Positions 56,275 through 64,000 of a stretch of DNA of 64,000 nucleotides are shown piece after piece; the first letter of the stretch is position 1; every line of letters begins with the position of its first letter. The position numbers and the translations under genes are program-made. The stretch covers positions 124,001 to 188,000 of the forward strand of contig CAWCVC010000015.1 of assembly GCA_963798805.1 (NCBI GenBank), in the 5' to 3' direction. Below the pieces are notes generated by a model. It saw only the letters and a list, made by a program, of their open reading frames with translations. It did no database searches and was not told the DNA's origin. This DNA comes from CAVZCK01 sp963798805. GTDB lineage: Bacteria > Pseudomonadota > Alphaproteobacteria > Rhizobiales > Rhodomicrobiaceae.

Positions 56275-56288
56275 GAACGGGCCGACCG

Positions 56289-57428
56289 ATGCGGGTAAGA
56301 TTGGCTGCAGCGAGAGGGCCGCTGACGCGGGCGAGCCGTAAGCACCTGGTGAACACGCGCGGCTTCCGCCGCGTTGCATCATGCGCGCTGATCACCTTGG
56401 CGGCAACCGCGGTTTCCGTGGTATCCGCCTGTGCCGCGGACAGCGGCCGCCCCGTTGTCACGCACGGCCTTTCCTACATGACGGGCTTCGGCCCGAAAAA
56501 CTACCCGGTGGTATCGCTGCTCTGGGGCGCAATCATCCTGTCGCTGCTGGTCGTTACCATTGTTGGCGGGCTCGTGCTGACGGGCGCACTTGTGCGGCAC
56601 CGCTCGGCGCCCGCCGACAATCTCGCCTCCGTCCCGCTCGAGCGCAGCGGCTCCGGCCTGTTGTTCATCTATATGGGTGCCGGCATCACCTTCGTTGCGC
56701 TGCTTGCCTTCGCTGTCTGGAACTACAACGTGCTTGCCGCAATCGCGGGACCGCGCCCGAACGCGCCGGTGACGATCCATGTCATCGGCCATCAATGGTG
56801 GTGGGAAGTCCGGTATGAGGGCCGCAAGGGTTATCAACCCTTCACCACGGCCAACGAAATCCACATTCCGGTCGGAAAGCCCGCGAAGGTCGCGCTCGAC
56901 ACTGCCGACGTCATTCATTCTTTCTGGGTGCCCGCGCTCAGCGGCAAGATGGACACCATTCCCGGCCAGAACAACACGACCTGGCTGCAAGCCGACACGG
57001 CGGGGCTTTTCCACGGACAGTGCGGGGAATATTGCGGGCACCAGCACGCCCATATGGGCCTCATCGTCACGGCCGAGGCCCCCGACCAGTTCGATGCTTG
57101 GTGGCGGCATCAATTGCAGGGCCCGGAAACCGTCCGCTCCGGCATCGCGATCGGCAAGGCCGAGCATGGAGAGGCGGTGTTCATGCAGCATTGCGCCGTC
57201 TGCCATACGGTGCGCGGCACGATGGCCATGGGCAAGGTCGGCCCCGATCTCAGCCATCTGATGCAGCGCAAGACGCTCGGCGCGGCAACCGTCCCGAACA
57301 CGATCGGATATCTGTCCGGCTGGATCTCCAATCCGCAGCATATCAAGCCAGGCAATTTCATGCCGACCCTGACCCTATCGGCGCAAGAACTCGGCAGCCT
57401 CAGGGATTTTTTGCAAACGTTGAAGTAA
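56289..57428 (+). CDS. Cytochrome c oxidase subunit II with fused cytochrome c
   Basis: 379 residues. A signal-like segment and two membrane segments (about 73-98 and 118-142) precede the CuA domain. CuA ligands are His in HSFWVP and the loop CGEYCGHQHAHM. A C-terminal cytochrome c domain carries CAVCH and a Met ligand in NFMPTL. The fused haem makes it a caa3-type subunit II that accepts electrons from a soluble cytochrome such as XoxG. Start at 56289 is chosen for the signal peptide; the frame is open further up. Confidence 0.92.
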   Translation: MRVRLAAARGPLTRASRKHLVNTRGFRRVASCALITLAATAVSVVSACAADSGRPVVTHGLSYMTGFGPKNYPVVSLLWGAIILSLLVVTIVGGLVLTGALVRHRSAPADNLASVPLERSGSGLLFIYMGAGITFVALLAFAVWNYNVLAAIAGPRPNAPVTIHVIGHQWWWEVRYEGRKGYQPFTTANEIHIPVGKPAKVALDTADVIHSFWVPALSGKMDTIPGQNNTTWLQADTAGLFHGQCGEYCGHQHAHMGLIVTAEAPDQFDAWWRHQLQGPETVRSGIAIGKAEHGEAVFMQHCAVCHTVRGTMAMGKVGPDLSHLMQRKTLGAATVPNTIGYLSGWISNPQHIKPGNFMPTLTLSAQELGSLRDFLQTLK

Positions 57429-57438
57429 GGAAAGGCTC

Positions 57439-59415
57439 GTGACCACCGCAAGCTACGAAGGCGCTTCCGATCGCTATCGGCGCACTCCCAAGATCGGGCT
57501 GCGCGATACGGCGCGCCTTCGGGACAGGCTGCAGCGGATGTGGGAGACGCCGCCCGGAATCCGGGGCTGGCTGTCGACCGTCGATCACAAGGAGATCGGG
57601 CTGCGTTATCTGGTGACGGCTTTCATCTTCCTCTTCGCCGGCGGCATCGAAGCGCTGATCATGCGCATCCAGCTTACCGGCCCAAACGAGCATTTCCTCA
57701 CGCCGGAACAGTACGATCAGCTATTCACCATGCATGGCGCCACCATGATCATCTGGTACGCCTTTCCGGTGCTGTCCGGCTTCAGCAATTATCTTTGGCC
57801 TCTGATCTTCGGCTCGCGGGACATGGCATTCCCTCGGCTCAACGCTTTTTCCTACTGGATCTTTCTCGCCTCCGGAATCTTCCTCTATACAAGCTTCGCA
57901 GTCGCCGCCGCCCCGAATGCCGGCTGGTTCAACTATGTGCCCTACGCCTCGCGCCAATACAATCCCGGCATCAATATCGACTTCTACTGCCTCGCCAACA
58001 TCTTCATGGGCATCTCGACGACAGCGGGCGCAGTGAACTTCATCGTCACCACGCTGCGCATGCGCTGTCCCGGCATGTCGGTGAACCGCTGGCCGATCAT
58101 CGCCTGGGGCACGCTGACGTCCAACTCCGCTGCGATCCTTGCCATGCCGGTCGTTAGCCTGGCTTTCTTCCTGCTCTGGCTCGACCGCAATTTCGGGACG
58201 CATTTCTACACGCCGGCAAGCGGCAATCTCGCCGGCCATCCGTTGCTGTGGCAGCACTTGTTCTGGATGTGGGGCCATCCCTGGGTCTACATGATCGTGC
58301 TGCCGGCGCAGGGCATCATCTCCGATGCGATCGCCACATTCTGCCGGCGGCCGCTGGTCGGCTATACCGCGGTTGTGCTCTCGACCGTGGCGACCATCAT
58401 GCTCGGCTTCGGCGTCTGGGTGCACCACATGTTCGCGACCGGCCTGCCGATCATGTCGCTGTCGTTCTTCAGCGCCGCCACCATCATCATCACCATCCCG
58501 AGCGGGGTACAGGTCTTTGCCTGGATCGCCACGATCTGGACCGGACGTCCGGTGTTCACCACGGCCTTCCACTATATCGCGGCATTCATCTTCCTGTTCG
58601 TCATCGGCGGTGTTTCAGGATTCATGACAGGGCTCGTGCCCGTCGATTGGCAGCTCACGGACACCTATTTCGTCGTCGCGCATATCCATTACGTGCTGAT
58701 CGGCATCAATTTCTTCGGGGTCATGGCCGGCCTGTTCTACTGGTTCCCTAAATTCACCGGACGCATGCTGAGCGAGACGCTTGGAAAGATCGGCTTCTGG
58801 CTGATGTTCGTCGGCTTCAATATCGGCTTCTTCACCATGCACATCACCGGCCTGCTCGGCATGCCGCGACGCGTTTACACCTATCCGGAAGGCCTTGGCC
58901 TCAGCACGCCGAATCTGATCACCACGATCGGCGCCTATATCTTCGCGCTCGGCATCCTCGTCTTCGTCTGCAATGTCATTCTGAGCTTGCGGGGCGGCCG
59001 GATCGCCGGGCCCAATCCGTGGGATGCGCCGACGCTGGAATGGTCGGTGCCCTCCCCGCCGCCGCCATATAATTTCGCGGTCATCCCGAGCGTCGCCAGC
59101 CGCCATCCGCTCTGGGAGAGGCGTCTGGGCGAAGGCGAAGGCCGATCGGTGCTCGATCGCGGGCCCACTCTCGACCAGCATCACGAGGCGCTCGGCGTTA
59201 CCGCCATGGATGGCGAGCCGGATGTCATCCTGAAGATGCCGGGCGACTCCTACATGCCATTCCTGATGATGCTATGCATCTCCGCCTTCTTTGCAGGGCT
59301 CCTCATCCACTGGTGGTGGCTTGCCGGCGCTGCCGTCGGCTTAGGCGTTCTCACAGGCATCGGCTGGCTGTGGCCGCGCGTGATCGAGGGCGGCGAAAGG
59401 GCGATCCCGCGATGA
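57439..59415 (+). CDS. Cytochrome c oxidase subunit I (haem-copper)
   Basis: 658 residues. Twelve core helices are followed by an added C-terminal part with two more membrane segments (about 600-645). Haem and copper ligands: His in TMHGATM (low-spin haem), His280-Tyr284 in GHPWVY (crosslinked pair), His329-His330 in VHHMF (CuB), and the two His in VAHIHYVLIG. The D-pathway Glu of type A1 oxidases (GHPEVY) is replaced by Trp282, and no YS motif is present. GTG start with AAGGAAAGG upstream. Reduces O2 and probably pumps protons by another path. Confidence 0.92.
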   Translation: MTTASYEGASDRYRRTPKIGLRDTARLRDRLQRMWETPPGIRGWLSTVDHKEIGLRYLVTAFIFLFAGGIEALIMRIQLTGPNEHFLTPEQYDQLFTMHGATMIIWYAFPVLSGFSNYLWPLIFGSRDMAFPRLNAFSYWIFLASGIFLYTSFAVAAAPNAGWFNYVPYASRQYNPGINIDFYCLANIFMGISTTAGAVNFIVTTLRMRCPGMSVNRWPIIAWGTLTSNSAAILAMPVVSLAFFLLWLDRNFGTHFYTPASGNLAGHPLLWQHLFWMWGHPWVYMIVLPAQGIISDAIATFCRRPLVGYTAVVLSTVATIMLGFGVWVHHMFATGLPIMSLSFFSAATIIITIPSGVQVFAWIATIWTGRPVFTTAFHYIAAFIFLFVIGGVSGFMTGLVPVDWQLTDTYFVVAHIHYVLIGINFFGVMAGLFYWFPKFTGRMLSETLGKIGFWLMFVGFNIGFFTMHITGLLGMPRRVYTYPEGLGLSTPNLITTIGAYIFALGILVFVCNVILSLRGGRIAGPNPWDAPTLEWSVPSPPPPYNFAVIPSVASRHPLWERRLGEGEGRSVLDRGPTLDQHHEALGVTAMDGEPDVILKMPGDSYMPFLMMLCISAFFAGLLIHWWWLAGAAVGLGVLTGIGWLWPRVIEGGERAIPR

Positions 59416-60035
59416 CAACAACCAATGTTGTCGAAACCAGGAGAGGACTTTACGTCGGCGAGCCACTGCCGATGGGCGCGATCGGCACGAGCGCATCCGG
59501 ATGGTGGGGCGCCTGGTTCCTGATGATCTCCGAGGCCTCGCTGTTCGCCTACATGTTTTTCACCTATTTCTATTACTCGGTGCAACCGCAGGCCAACTGG
59601 GTGCCGGGCGGGCCGCCGAGCTTCCTATATCCGGGCATTCAGACCGGTCTCGTCCTCATCGGCTGCCTCAGCGCCTGGTTCGCGAACCGTTCGATCCGCG
59701 CCGACAATCGGCTTTTCGCCCTCATCGGCCTGGGGGTCACTTGGCTGATCGGCTCTGGCTTCATTGCCGTGCAGCTCCTCGACTGGTTCTCCGAGCCGTT
59801 CTCGTTCTCGCTCAGCACCTACAGCTCGGAATACTACCTCATCACGGGGGCGCACCTCGCCCACGTCTTCATTGGCTGGATCATGCTGCTGATGGTCTTT
59901 CTCTGGACCGCCTTCGGCTATTTCGACGACATCCGCCACGTGCCGATCACCATTGCCAGCCTCTACTGGTACTTCATTGCCGTGATCTGGATCGGCGTGT
60001 TCTTCACCCTCACCTGCACGGCCTATCTGGCTTAG
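59412..60035 (+). CDS. Cytochrome c oxidase subunit III
   Basis: 207 residues with five to six membrane segments, a short type of subunit III. Typical motif: GAHLAHVFIGWIMLLM near residue 142 and the end ASLYWYFIAVIWIGVFFTLT. Start at 59412 overlaps the subunit I stop as ATGA. Lacks the two N-terminal helices of canonical subunit III. Confidence 0.9.
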   Translation: MTTTNVVETRRGLYVGEPLPMGAIGTSASGWWGAWFLMISEASLFAYMFFTYFYYSVQPQANWVPGGPPSFLYPGIQTGLVLIGCLSAWFANRSIRADNRLFALIGLGVTWLIGSGFIAVQLLDWFSEPFSFSLSTYSSEYYLITGAHLAHVFIGWIMLLMVFLWTAFGYFDDIRHVPITIASLYWYFIAVIWIGVFFTLTCTAYLA

Positions 60036-60045
60036 AGGTCCGCCG

Positions 60046-60498
60046 ATGTCAGAACAGGTCATTGCCTATAGCGAAGCAAGACACCCGGCCCAGCACCGCG
60101 AGCGCGTGAGCCTTACCGCGCTGTTCTTCGGCCTGTTCGCAGCGCCGATCGCCTGGGCCGGCAATCTGATGGTCACCTATGGGCTTGCCTCTCACGCCTG
60201 CTATCCGGGACCCGATCCGCTCGATCATGTAATCGAGGGATTCGGCTTCGTCTGGCCGCTCATTCTTGGCTGCTTTCTCGTAGCCATGGCGATCTGCGCC
60301 GCGGCCGGCCTGGTCTCCTACCGTAATTGGAGCGCTACGGGTCAGGAATCGGAAGGCCACGTCCACCACCTGATGGAAAAGGGCGAGGGCCGCACCCGTT
60401 ATTTGAGCGTCATCGGCATGGCGTTCAGCACCCTGTTTTTCGCCGCCGTTCTTTTCGGCGCCATCGTCCTCGCGATTGAACCGCTATGCGCATACTAG
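60046..60498 (+). CDS. Hypothetical membrane protein in the oxidase operon
   Basis: 150 residues with three or four membrane segments (about 25-50, 68-92, 120-142). Two Cys positions (HACYPGP and EPLCAY) and a His pair (HVHHL). No family recognised. It overlaps the next gene by 13 bases and is likely a small subunit or assembly factor of this oxidase. Similar small ORFs occur in other alternative aa3-type operons. Confidence 0.75.
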   Translation: MSEQVIAYSEARHPAQHRERVSLTALFFGLFAAPIAWAGNLMVTYGLASHACYPGPDPLDHVIEGFGFVWPLILGCFLVAMAICAAAGLVSYRNWSATGQESEGHVHHLMEKGEGRTRYLSVIGMAFSTLFFAAVLFGAIVLAIEPLCAY

Positions 60499-61769
60499 CC
60501 CCGATCCTCGCAATCGTGTTGTTGCTCGGCGGCACCGGCGCCGCTGCGGCGCATGGCGGTCGCGCGGAGGGGGGAGAACTCGCCTGGAGCTTCGAATGGT
60601 GGGTGCTTCTCTCACTTGCCCTGCCGATCGTCCTTTATGCGATCGGCATCCGGAACATGCGGCGGCGGCTCGGGCCAGGACGGGTCATCGGCGCATCGCA
60701 GATCGGGGCCTTCGCAATCGGGATGCTGATGCTGTTCATCGCGCTGGTATCGCCGATCGACACCGTGGCCGACCAGCTCTTCTCCGTGCACATGGTGCAG
60801 CACCTGCTCCTGCTCTTCGCCGCGCCGCCTTTCCTGGTGTGGAGCAGGCCGGCGGTGGTGTTCCTCTGGGCCTTCCGCTCGCGCTCGCGGCGCTCGATCG
60901 GCGCCATATGGACTGGCCTCGCGCTGAACCGGCTCATGCGCTGGCTGATGCATCCCAATCTGGTCTGGGTGCTGTTCAGCGGGCTGTTCATCTTTTGGCA
61001 TTTCCCCAAGCCTTACGCCTGGGCGGTGGAGAACGAAGCGATCCACACTGTCGAGCATCTCTGTTTCTTCGTCTCGGCCCTGATGTTCTGGACCATCGTC
61101 ATGGAGCCTTCTGGCTCCCGGCGGCTGTCCTATGGCGCAACGCTGGTGCATGTCGCGACGACCGCGGTGCTCGCCAGTCTGCCGGGCGCGCTGATCGTGC
61201 TGGCGCAGCGCCCGCTCTATTCCGTGCATGCCACCACCCCTGCGGTCTGGGGGCTGACGCCGATGCAGGACCAGCAGCTTGCCGGCGTTATCATGTGGGT
61301 TCCGGCCGGCTTCGCCTATGTGCTGGCAATATGCTGGCTGTTCGTCAAATGGCTCGACGACGCCGAGCGGCAGGAATTGAAGCATATGGCTCGCGTGAGT
61401 ACCGGCGTCCTGCTGGCCGTAGCGCTGCCGGTGCTGATAGCCGCCTGCGACGGCAATGAGCCGGCAGAGGCTGCAGCCTTAAAAATCAGCGGAAATGCGA
61501 AACATGGGCGGGCGCTCATCAAGGACTTCGGCTGCGGTTCCTGCCATGTCGTTCCCGGTGTCAACAGCGCCGACTCTTACGTCGGACCGCCCCTGACCGC
61601 CATGGGCCGCCGCATCTATATTGCGGGCGTCCTGCGCAACACGCCCGATAATCTCGCCGCCTGGATCGAGCATCCGCAAGCGATCGTGCCCGGCAACGCT
61701 ATGCCGGACATGGGCATCACCCGAAAGCAGGCCCAGGATATCGCCGCCTATCTGTTCACACTGCGTTAG
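60486..61769 (+). CDS. CtaG-like oxidase assembly protein fused to a cytochrome c
   Basis: 427 residues. After a signal-like start, seven membrane segments make a caa3_CtaG (PF09678-like) domain (residues about 35-290, with HMVQHLLLLFAAPPFLVWSR and ALMFWTIVMEP). From Met301 the chain looks like an independent lipoprotein cytochrome: a signal ending LIAAC (Cys321), then CGSCH (Cys350, Cys353, His354) and Met in NAMPDMG. An AGGAA precedes Met301 by about nine bases, so a second translation start may release the cytochrome. Last gene of the module. Confidence 0.85.
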   Translation: MRILAPILAIVLLLGGTGAAAAHGGRAEGGELAWSFEWWVLLSLALPIVLYAIGIRNMRRRLGPGRVIGASQIGAFAIGMLMLFIALVSPIDTVADQLFSVHMVQHLLLLFAAPPFLVWSRPAVVFLWAFRSRSRRSIGAIWTGLALNRLMRWLMHPNLVWVLFSGLFIFWHFPKPYAWAVENEAIHTVEHLCFFVSALMFWTIVMEPSGSRRLSYGATLVHVATTAVLASLPGALIVLAQRPLYSVHATTPAVWGLTPMQDQQLAGVIMWVPAGFAYVLAICWLFVKWLDDAERQELKHMARVSTGVLLAVALPVLIAACDGNEPAEAAALKISGNAKHGRALIKDFGCGSCHVVPGVNSADSYVGPPLTAMGRRIYIAGVLRNTPDNLAAWIEHPQAIVPGNAMPDMGITRKQAQDIAAYLFTLR

Positions 61770-62012
61770 CTTGGGACTTGCAGCGGGCATTTGCATGCAC
61801 GCCATGACGCTGAAAGCCCAAGAGCGCCATCATTGTTCAGATTTCAGCGCATGCATTAGTGTTTCCGCTCAATATCATCTCCAGCTTGTTGACATCACCG
61901 TAAATCGTCGCAGGCCCGTCGGGATGACGATCAGTTCGGAAACAGCAACGAGCTATTGGCCCGGAATTCGACCGTGGTGCGGTGACGGCGGCCGCGACGC
62001 CACAGTCGCCCC

Positions 62013-62265
62013 GTTGACCGGCGACTTCTTCCCCGCCCGTGCCCGCGCGCGTCTACGGTATGATCCCGGCGGGCGAGCTGGTCGGCACCGGCTTCGGCTT
62101 CTTGGTCGGAGGAGAGATCGCATCGGGCTCAACTGGCTTTGGTCGTTCCACCTCATGGCGGCGCCGAGCGTTGCGCTACTCTGGGCGGTGTGGCGTCTCC
62201 TGCCGGAACCCGACCGGGATGGACAAAGCTGGATCAATCTCGGCGACAGTGAGTTGGATGTGGAC
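62013..62265 (+). pseudogene. MFS transporter internal fragment
   Basis: Three overlapping frame segments give LTGDFFPARARAR, then VYGMIPAGELVGTGFGFLVG, then LNWLWSFHLMAAPSVALLWA and LLPEPDRDG. This is an internal piece of a major facilitator transporter with two frameshifts. No start or end remains. It stands in the 650-base gap before the dehalogenase gene. Confidence 0.6.
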
Positions 62266-62418
62266 CCGAAATGCAGGGCGCAGCGGCGATTCCGGCAGTG
62301 CGGGACAGGTCAGGGCGGACAGGCGCAGGAAATGGTGCATCGGGCGGGGGCTATTCGCGGAACCAATAACTACAAGAAGGTAAATCCATTAACATATATA
62401 GCCGCCCGCACTAAAAAG

Positions 62419-63150
62419 ATGTCCTATTCAGCCAAGCCGGAGACCAGGGTGAGCTACGAAGCGATCAGGAATGACGTGAAAGTCTGCATGTTCGATCAGT
62501 ACGGCACGGTGGTCGACATGCAAGGCGGATTGACCGCGATCGCGGAGCCGTTTCTCGAGCAGAAAGGCTGGACCGGCGATCCCAACGCTTTCGTGACATG
62601 GTGGCGGCGAACGCATTTCGAGAATTCGATGATCGACGCCTTGCTGCACCGGGAGCACACGCCTTACCGGGAGATCGGGCGTCGGGCGGTCGCTCATGTG
62701 ATGGACCGTGCAAAGATCAATTACACCATGGACGAGGTCCATTATCTGATCGGCGAGATCGAAAAGCTGAAGCCGTTCCCCGAGGTGCCCGACGCACTCG
62801 CCCGGCTGCAGACGAGATACAGGCTCGTCGTGCTCTCCAACGGCGATCCTGATATGCTCGAGACCGCGAGGTCGTATCACAAGATCCCGTTCGATCGGGT
62901 GATCTCGGTGGCGGAGGCGAATTCGTTCAAACCGTACATCGCCACTTATACCAAGGCGGCCGAGCTCATTAAGACACCGCTCGACCAGATCCTGTTCGTC
63001 GCCAATCACGCCTTCGACTGCATCGGCGCCAAATCGGCAGGCATGCGAACCGCTTTCATCGATCGCCGGAGCCGACCTTTCGGCATGACGCCGCACCAGC
63101 CCGATATCGTAGTGCCGACGATGAAAGACCTTGCCGATGCAATCGTCTGA
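62419..63150 (+). CDS. Haloacid dehalogenase, type II (HAD superfamily)
   Basis: 243-residue HAD hydrolase of the L-2-haloacid dehalogenase class. The nucleophile is Asp26 in MFDQYGT; LSNGDPDML supplies motif II, the catalytic Lys is in ANSFKPY, and the acidic motif is in VANHAFDCIGAKSAGM. The family length and cap region (DALARLQTRYRL) fit. ATG 62419 matches the family start; the open frame above it contains a decayed MFS gene. Cleaves C-halogen or related bonds; the true substrate is not known. Confidence 0.9.
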   Translation: MSYSAKPETRVSYEAIRNDVKVCMFDQYGTVVDMQGGLTAIAEPFLEQKGWTGDPNAFVTWWRRTHFENSMIDALLHREHTPYREIGRRAVAHVMDRAKINYTMDEVHYLIGEIEKLKPFPEVPDALARLQTRYRLVVLSNGDPDMLETARSYHKIPFDRVISVAEANSFKPYIATYTKAAELIKTPLDQILFVANHAFDCIGAKSAGMRTAFIDRRSRPFGMTPHQPDIVVPTMKDLADAIV

Positions 63151-63290
63151 CGGGGAGCCGCTCTCAGGAATAAAGGTGCTCGACCTCTGCCGCGTGGTAT
63201 CCGGGCCGTTCGCGACCATGCATCTCGGCGACCCTGGCGCCGATGTGGTGAAGATCGAGGAGCCCCGCAATGGCGACGAGAGCCGCCGTG
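63137..63290 (+). pseudogene. CaiB/BaiF CoA-transferase, N-terminal fragment
   Basis: About 50 codons encode SGIKVLDLCRVVSGPFATMH and LGDPGADVVKIEEPRNGDES, the conserved start of family III CoA-transferases. The normal protein has about 400 residues. After this the frame degenerates and the next gene starts within 200 bases. It overlaps the dehalogenase stop by 14 bases. Truncated. Confidence 0.75.
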
Positions 63291-63491
63291 ACCTCAATCG
63301 GTACGCAGCAGACGGAGCCTTCGGGGCGTTTCAAGGAATGCGCCCGGTCCTGAAGATGGCGGAAGGCGCCGCATCTGGTCACCGGACGCGATCTCATGGC
63401 GTGGGCTTCCCCCGGCGCAGTCAGCATTGACGGTGACAGACGGCGTGCTACCGTCATCGGCAACTGTTCGTGTCGAAACGGGAGCAAGCTC

Positions 63492-64000
63492 ATGCCGCAG
63501 TTTTCGACAATCATCATCGCCCCGGATGCCGCATCTCCGAGAGTGGCGCGCTTGACCCTGAACAGGCCCGAACGCATGAACGCGATCACGGAGGAGATGG
63601 CTCGCGAAATTCGAGCGGCGGTGGAGTGGGCCCAAGACAACGACGACATTCACGTCATCGTCGTCGAGGGAGCCGGGAAGGGCTTTTGCGGTGGCTACGA
63701 TCTAGCAGCCTATGCCGAAAAGATGATCGATCATCCGCTCCAGCAGGAGAGCTTTCCGTGGGATCCCTTGACTGATTTCGCTGCCATGAAGCGGAATACC
63801 GACGACTTCATGAGCCTGTGGCGTTGCCCCAAGCCGACGATTGCCAAGATCCATGGACATGCCGTTGCGGGAGGAACTGACATCGCTCTTTGCTGCGATC
63901 TGCTTCTGATGGCGGACGATGCGCGCATCGGCTATATGCCGAGCCGGGTATGGGGATGCCCAACCACCGCCATGTGGACATTCCGGCTCGGTCCTTTGCG
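63492..64000 (+). CDS. Enoyl-CoA hydratase/isomerase family protein, partial
   Basis: Starts at ATG 63492 and remains open to the window edge, about 169 codons. Crotonase features are LNRPERMNAITEEM near residue 24, the oxyanion motif FCGGYDL, and HGHAVAGGTDIALCCDLL. The region ARIGYMPSRVWG matches the downstream family pattern. Probably continues for about 100 residues. It follows the truncated CoA-transferase and may act in the same acyl-CoA pathway. Confidence 0.9.
   Translation, partial: MPQFSTIIIAPDAASPRVARLTLNRPERMNAITEEMAREIRAAVEWAQDNDDIHVIVVEGAGKGFCGGYDLAAYAEKMIDHPLQQESFPWDPLTDFAAMKRNTDDFMSLWRCPKPTIAKIHGHAVAGGTDIALCCDLLLMADDARIGYMPSRVWGCPTTAMWTFRLGPL

Noticed and set aside
1..64000. 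Search by eye for tRNA, rRNA and CRISPR arrays
   Set aside because: No cloverleaf with TTC-arm, no rRNA-like conserved stretch and no regularly spaced direct repeats were noticed; a covariance-model scan would be decisive.

Overview
The window looks like a chromosomal stretch of a GC-rich alphaproteobacterium of the order Hyphomicrobiales (Rhizobiales). Pointers are a RegB/RegA redox pair with SenC, a phaZ-type PHB depolymerase, LIV-type amide/amino-acid uptake, a nested palindromic intergenic repeat of the kind common in Rhizobiales, and a PQQ methanol dehydrogenase cluster of lanthanide (XoxF) type. A methylotrophic or facultatively methylotrophic Beijerinckiaceae-like host fits, but this is inference from gene content only.

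Layout. 0-12.4 kb: cytochrome P450 and crotonase (- strand), a fused hydantoinase/5-oxoprolinase, the redox regulators regA and regB, a divergent ABC-2 exporter plus senC, and an intracellular PHB depolymerase. 12.6-18 kb: a scarred insertion hotspot (IS110 fragment, IS256, recombinase fragment, IS3 fragment, IS1595, hairpin repeats). 18.8-28.6 kb: an MscS channel, then a compact - strand branched-chain-type ABC uptake operon (livJ-livH-livM-livG-livF, FadR-type regulator, SDR, second livJ with a frameshift) divergent from a NIPSNAP gene. 28.7-41 kb: a mosaic with a DUF4396 protein, a decayed two-TM gene, a split TPP decarboxylase pair, an MFS/WYL-regulator pair with a strong palindromic operator, an IS1380, DUF2267, flavodoxin and CapA-like genes.

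42.4-47.3 kb: a V/A-type ATPase operon with a large internal deletion. Subunits D and B and the stalk-type genes remain. A single in-frame ORF joins the cytoplasmic half of subunit I to the C-terminal third of catalytic subunit A. The membrane half of I, the c-ring gene and the nucleotide-binding part of A are not in the operon. This is the most striking structure in the window. It is followed by a truncated SbmA/YddA-like ABC gene, an MgtA-type Mg2+ P-type ATPase and an IS630 remnant.

51.7-61.8 kb: what looks like a complete alcohol-to-oxygen respiratory module. It holds a divergent cytochrome c, xoxF, xoxJ (one frameshift), xoxG, then cytochrome oxidase subunits II (with fused cytochrome c), I and III, a small membrane protein, and a CtaG-like protein fused to a cytochrome c with a lipoprotein-like signal. 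The inferred path is methanol (or another alcohol) oxidation by PQQ-XoxF, electrons to XoxG, then the CuA/c-type subunit II and subunit I. The last 2 kb hold an MFS remnant, a type II haloacid dehalogenase, a truncated CoA-transferase start and a crotonase running off the edge.

Several genes carry single-base frameshifts, most of them apparent losses in short homopolymer runs, so some apparent pseudogenes may be sequencing errors. No tRNA, rRNA or CRISPR array was recognised. All calls are from reading the sequence; no searches were run.
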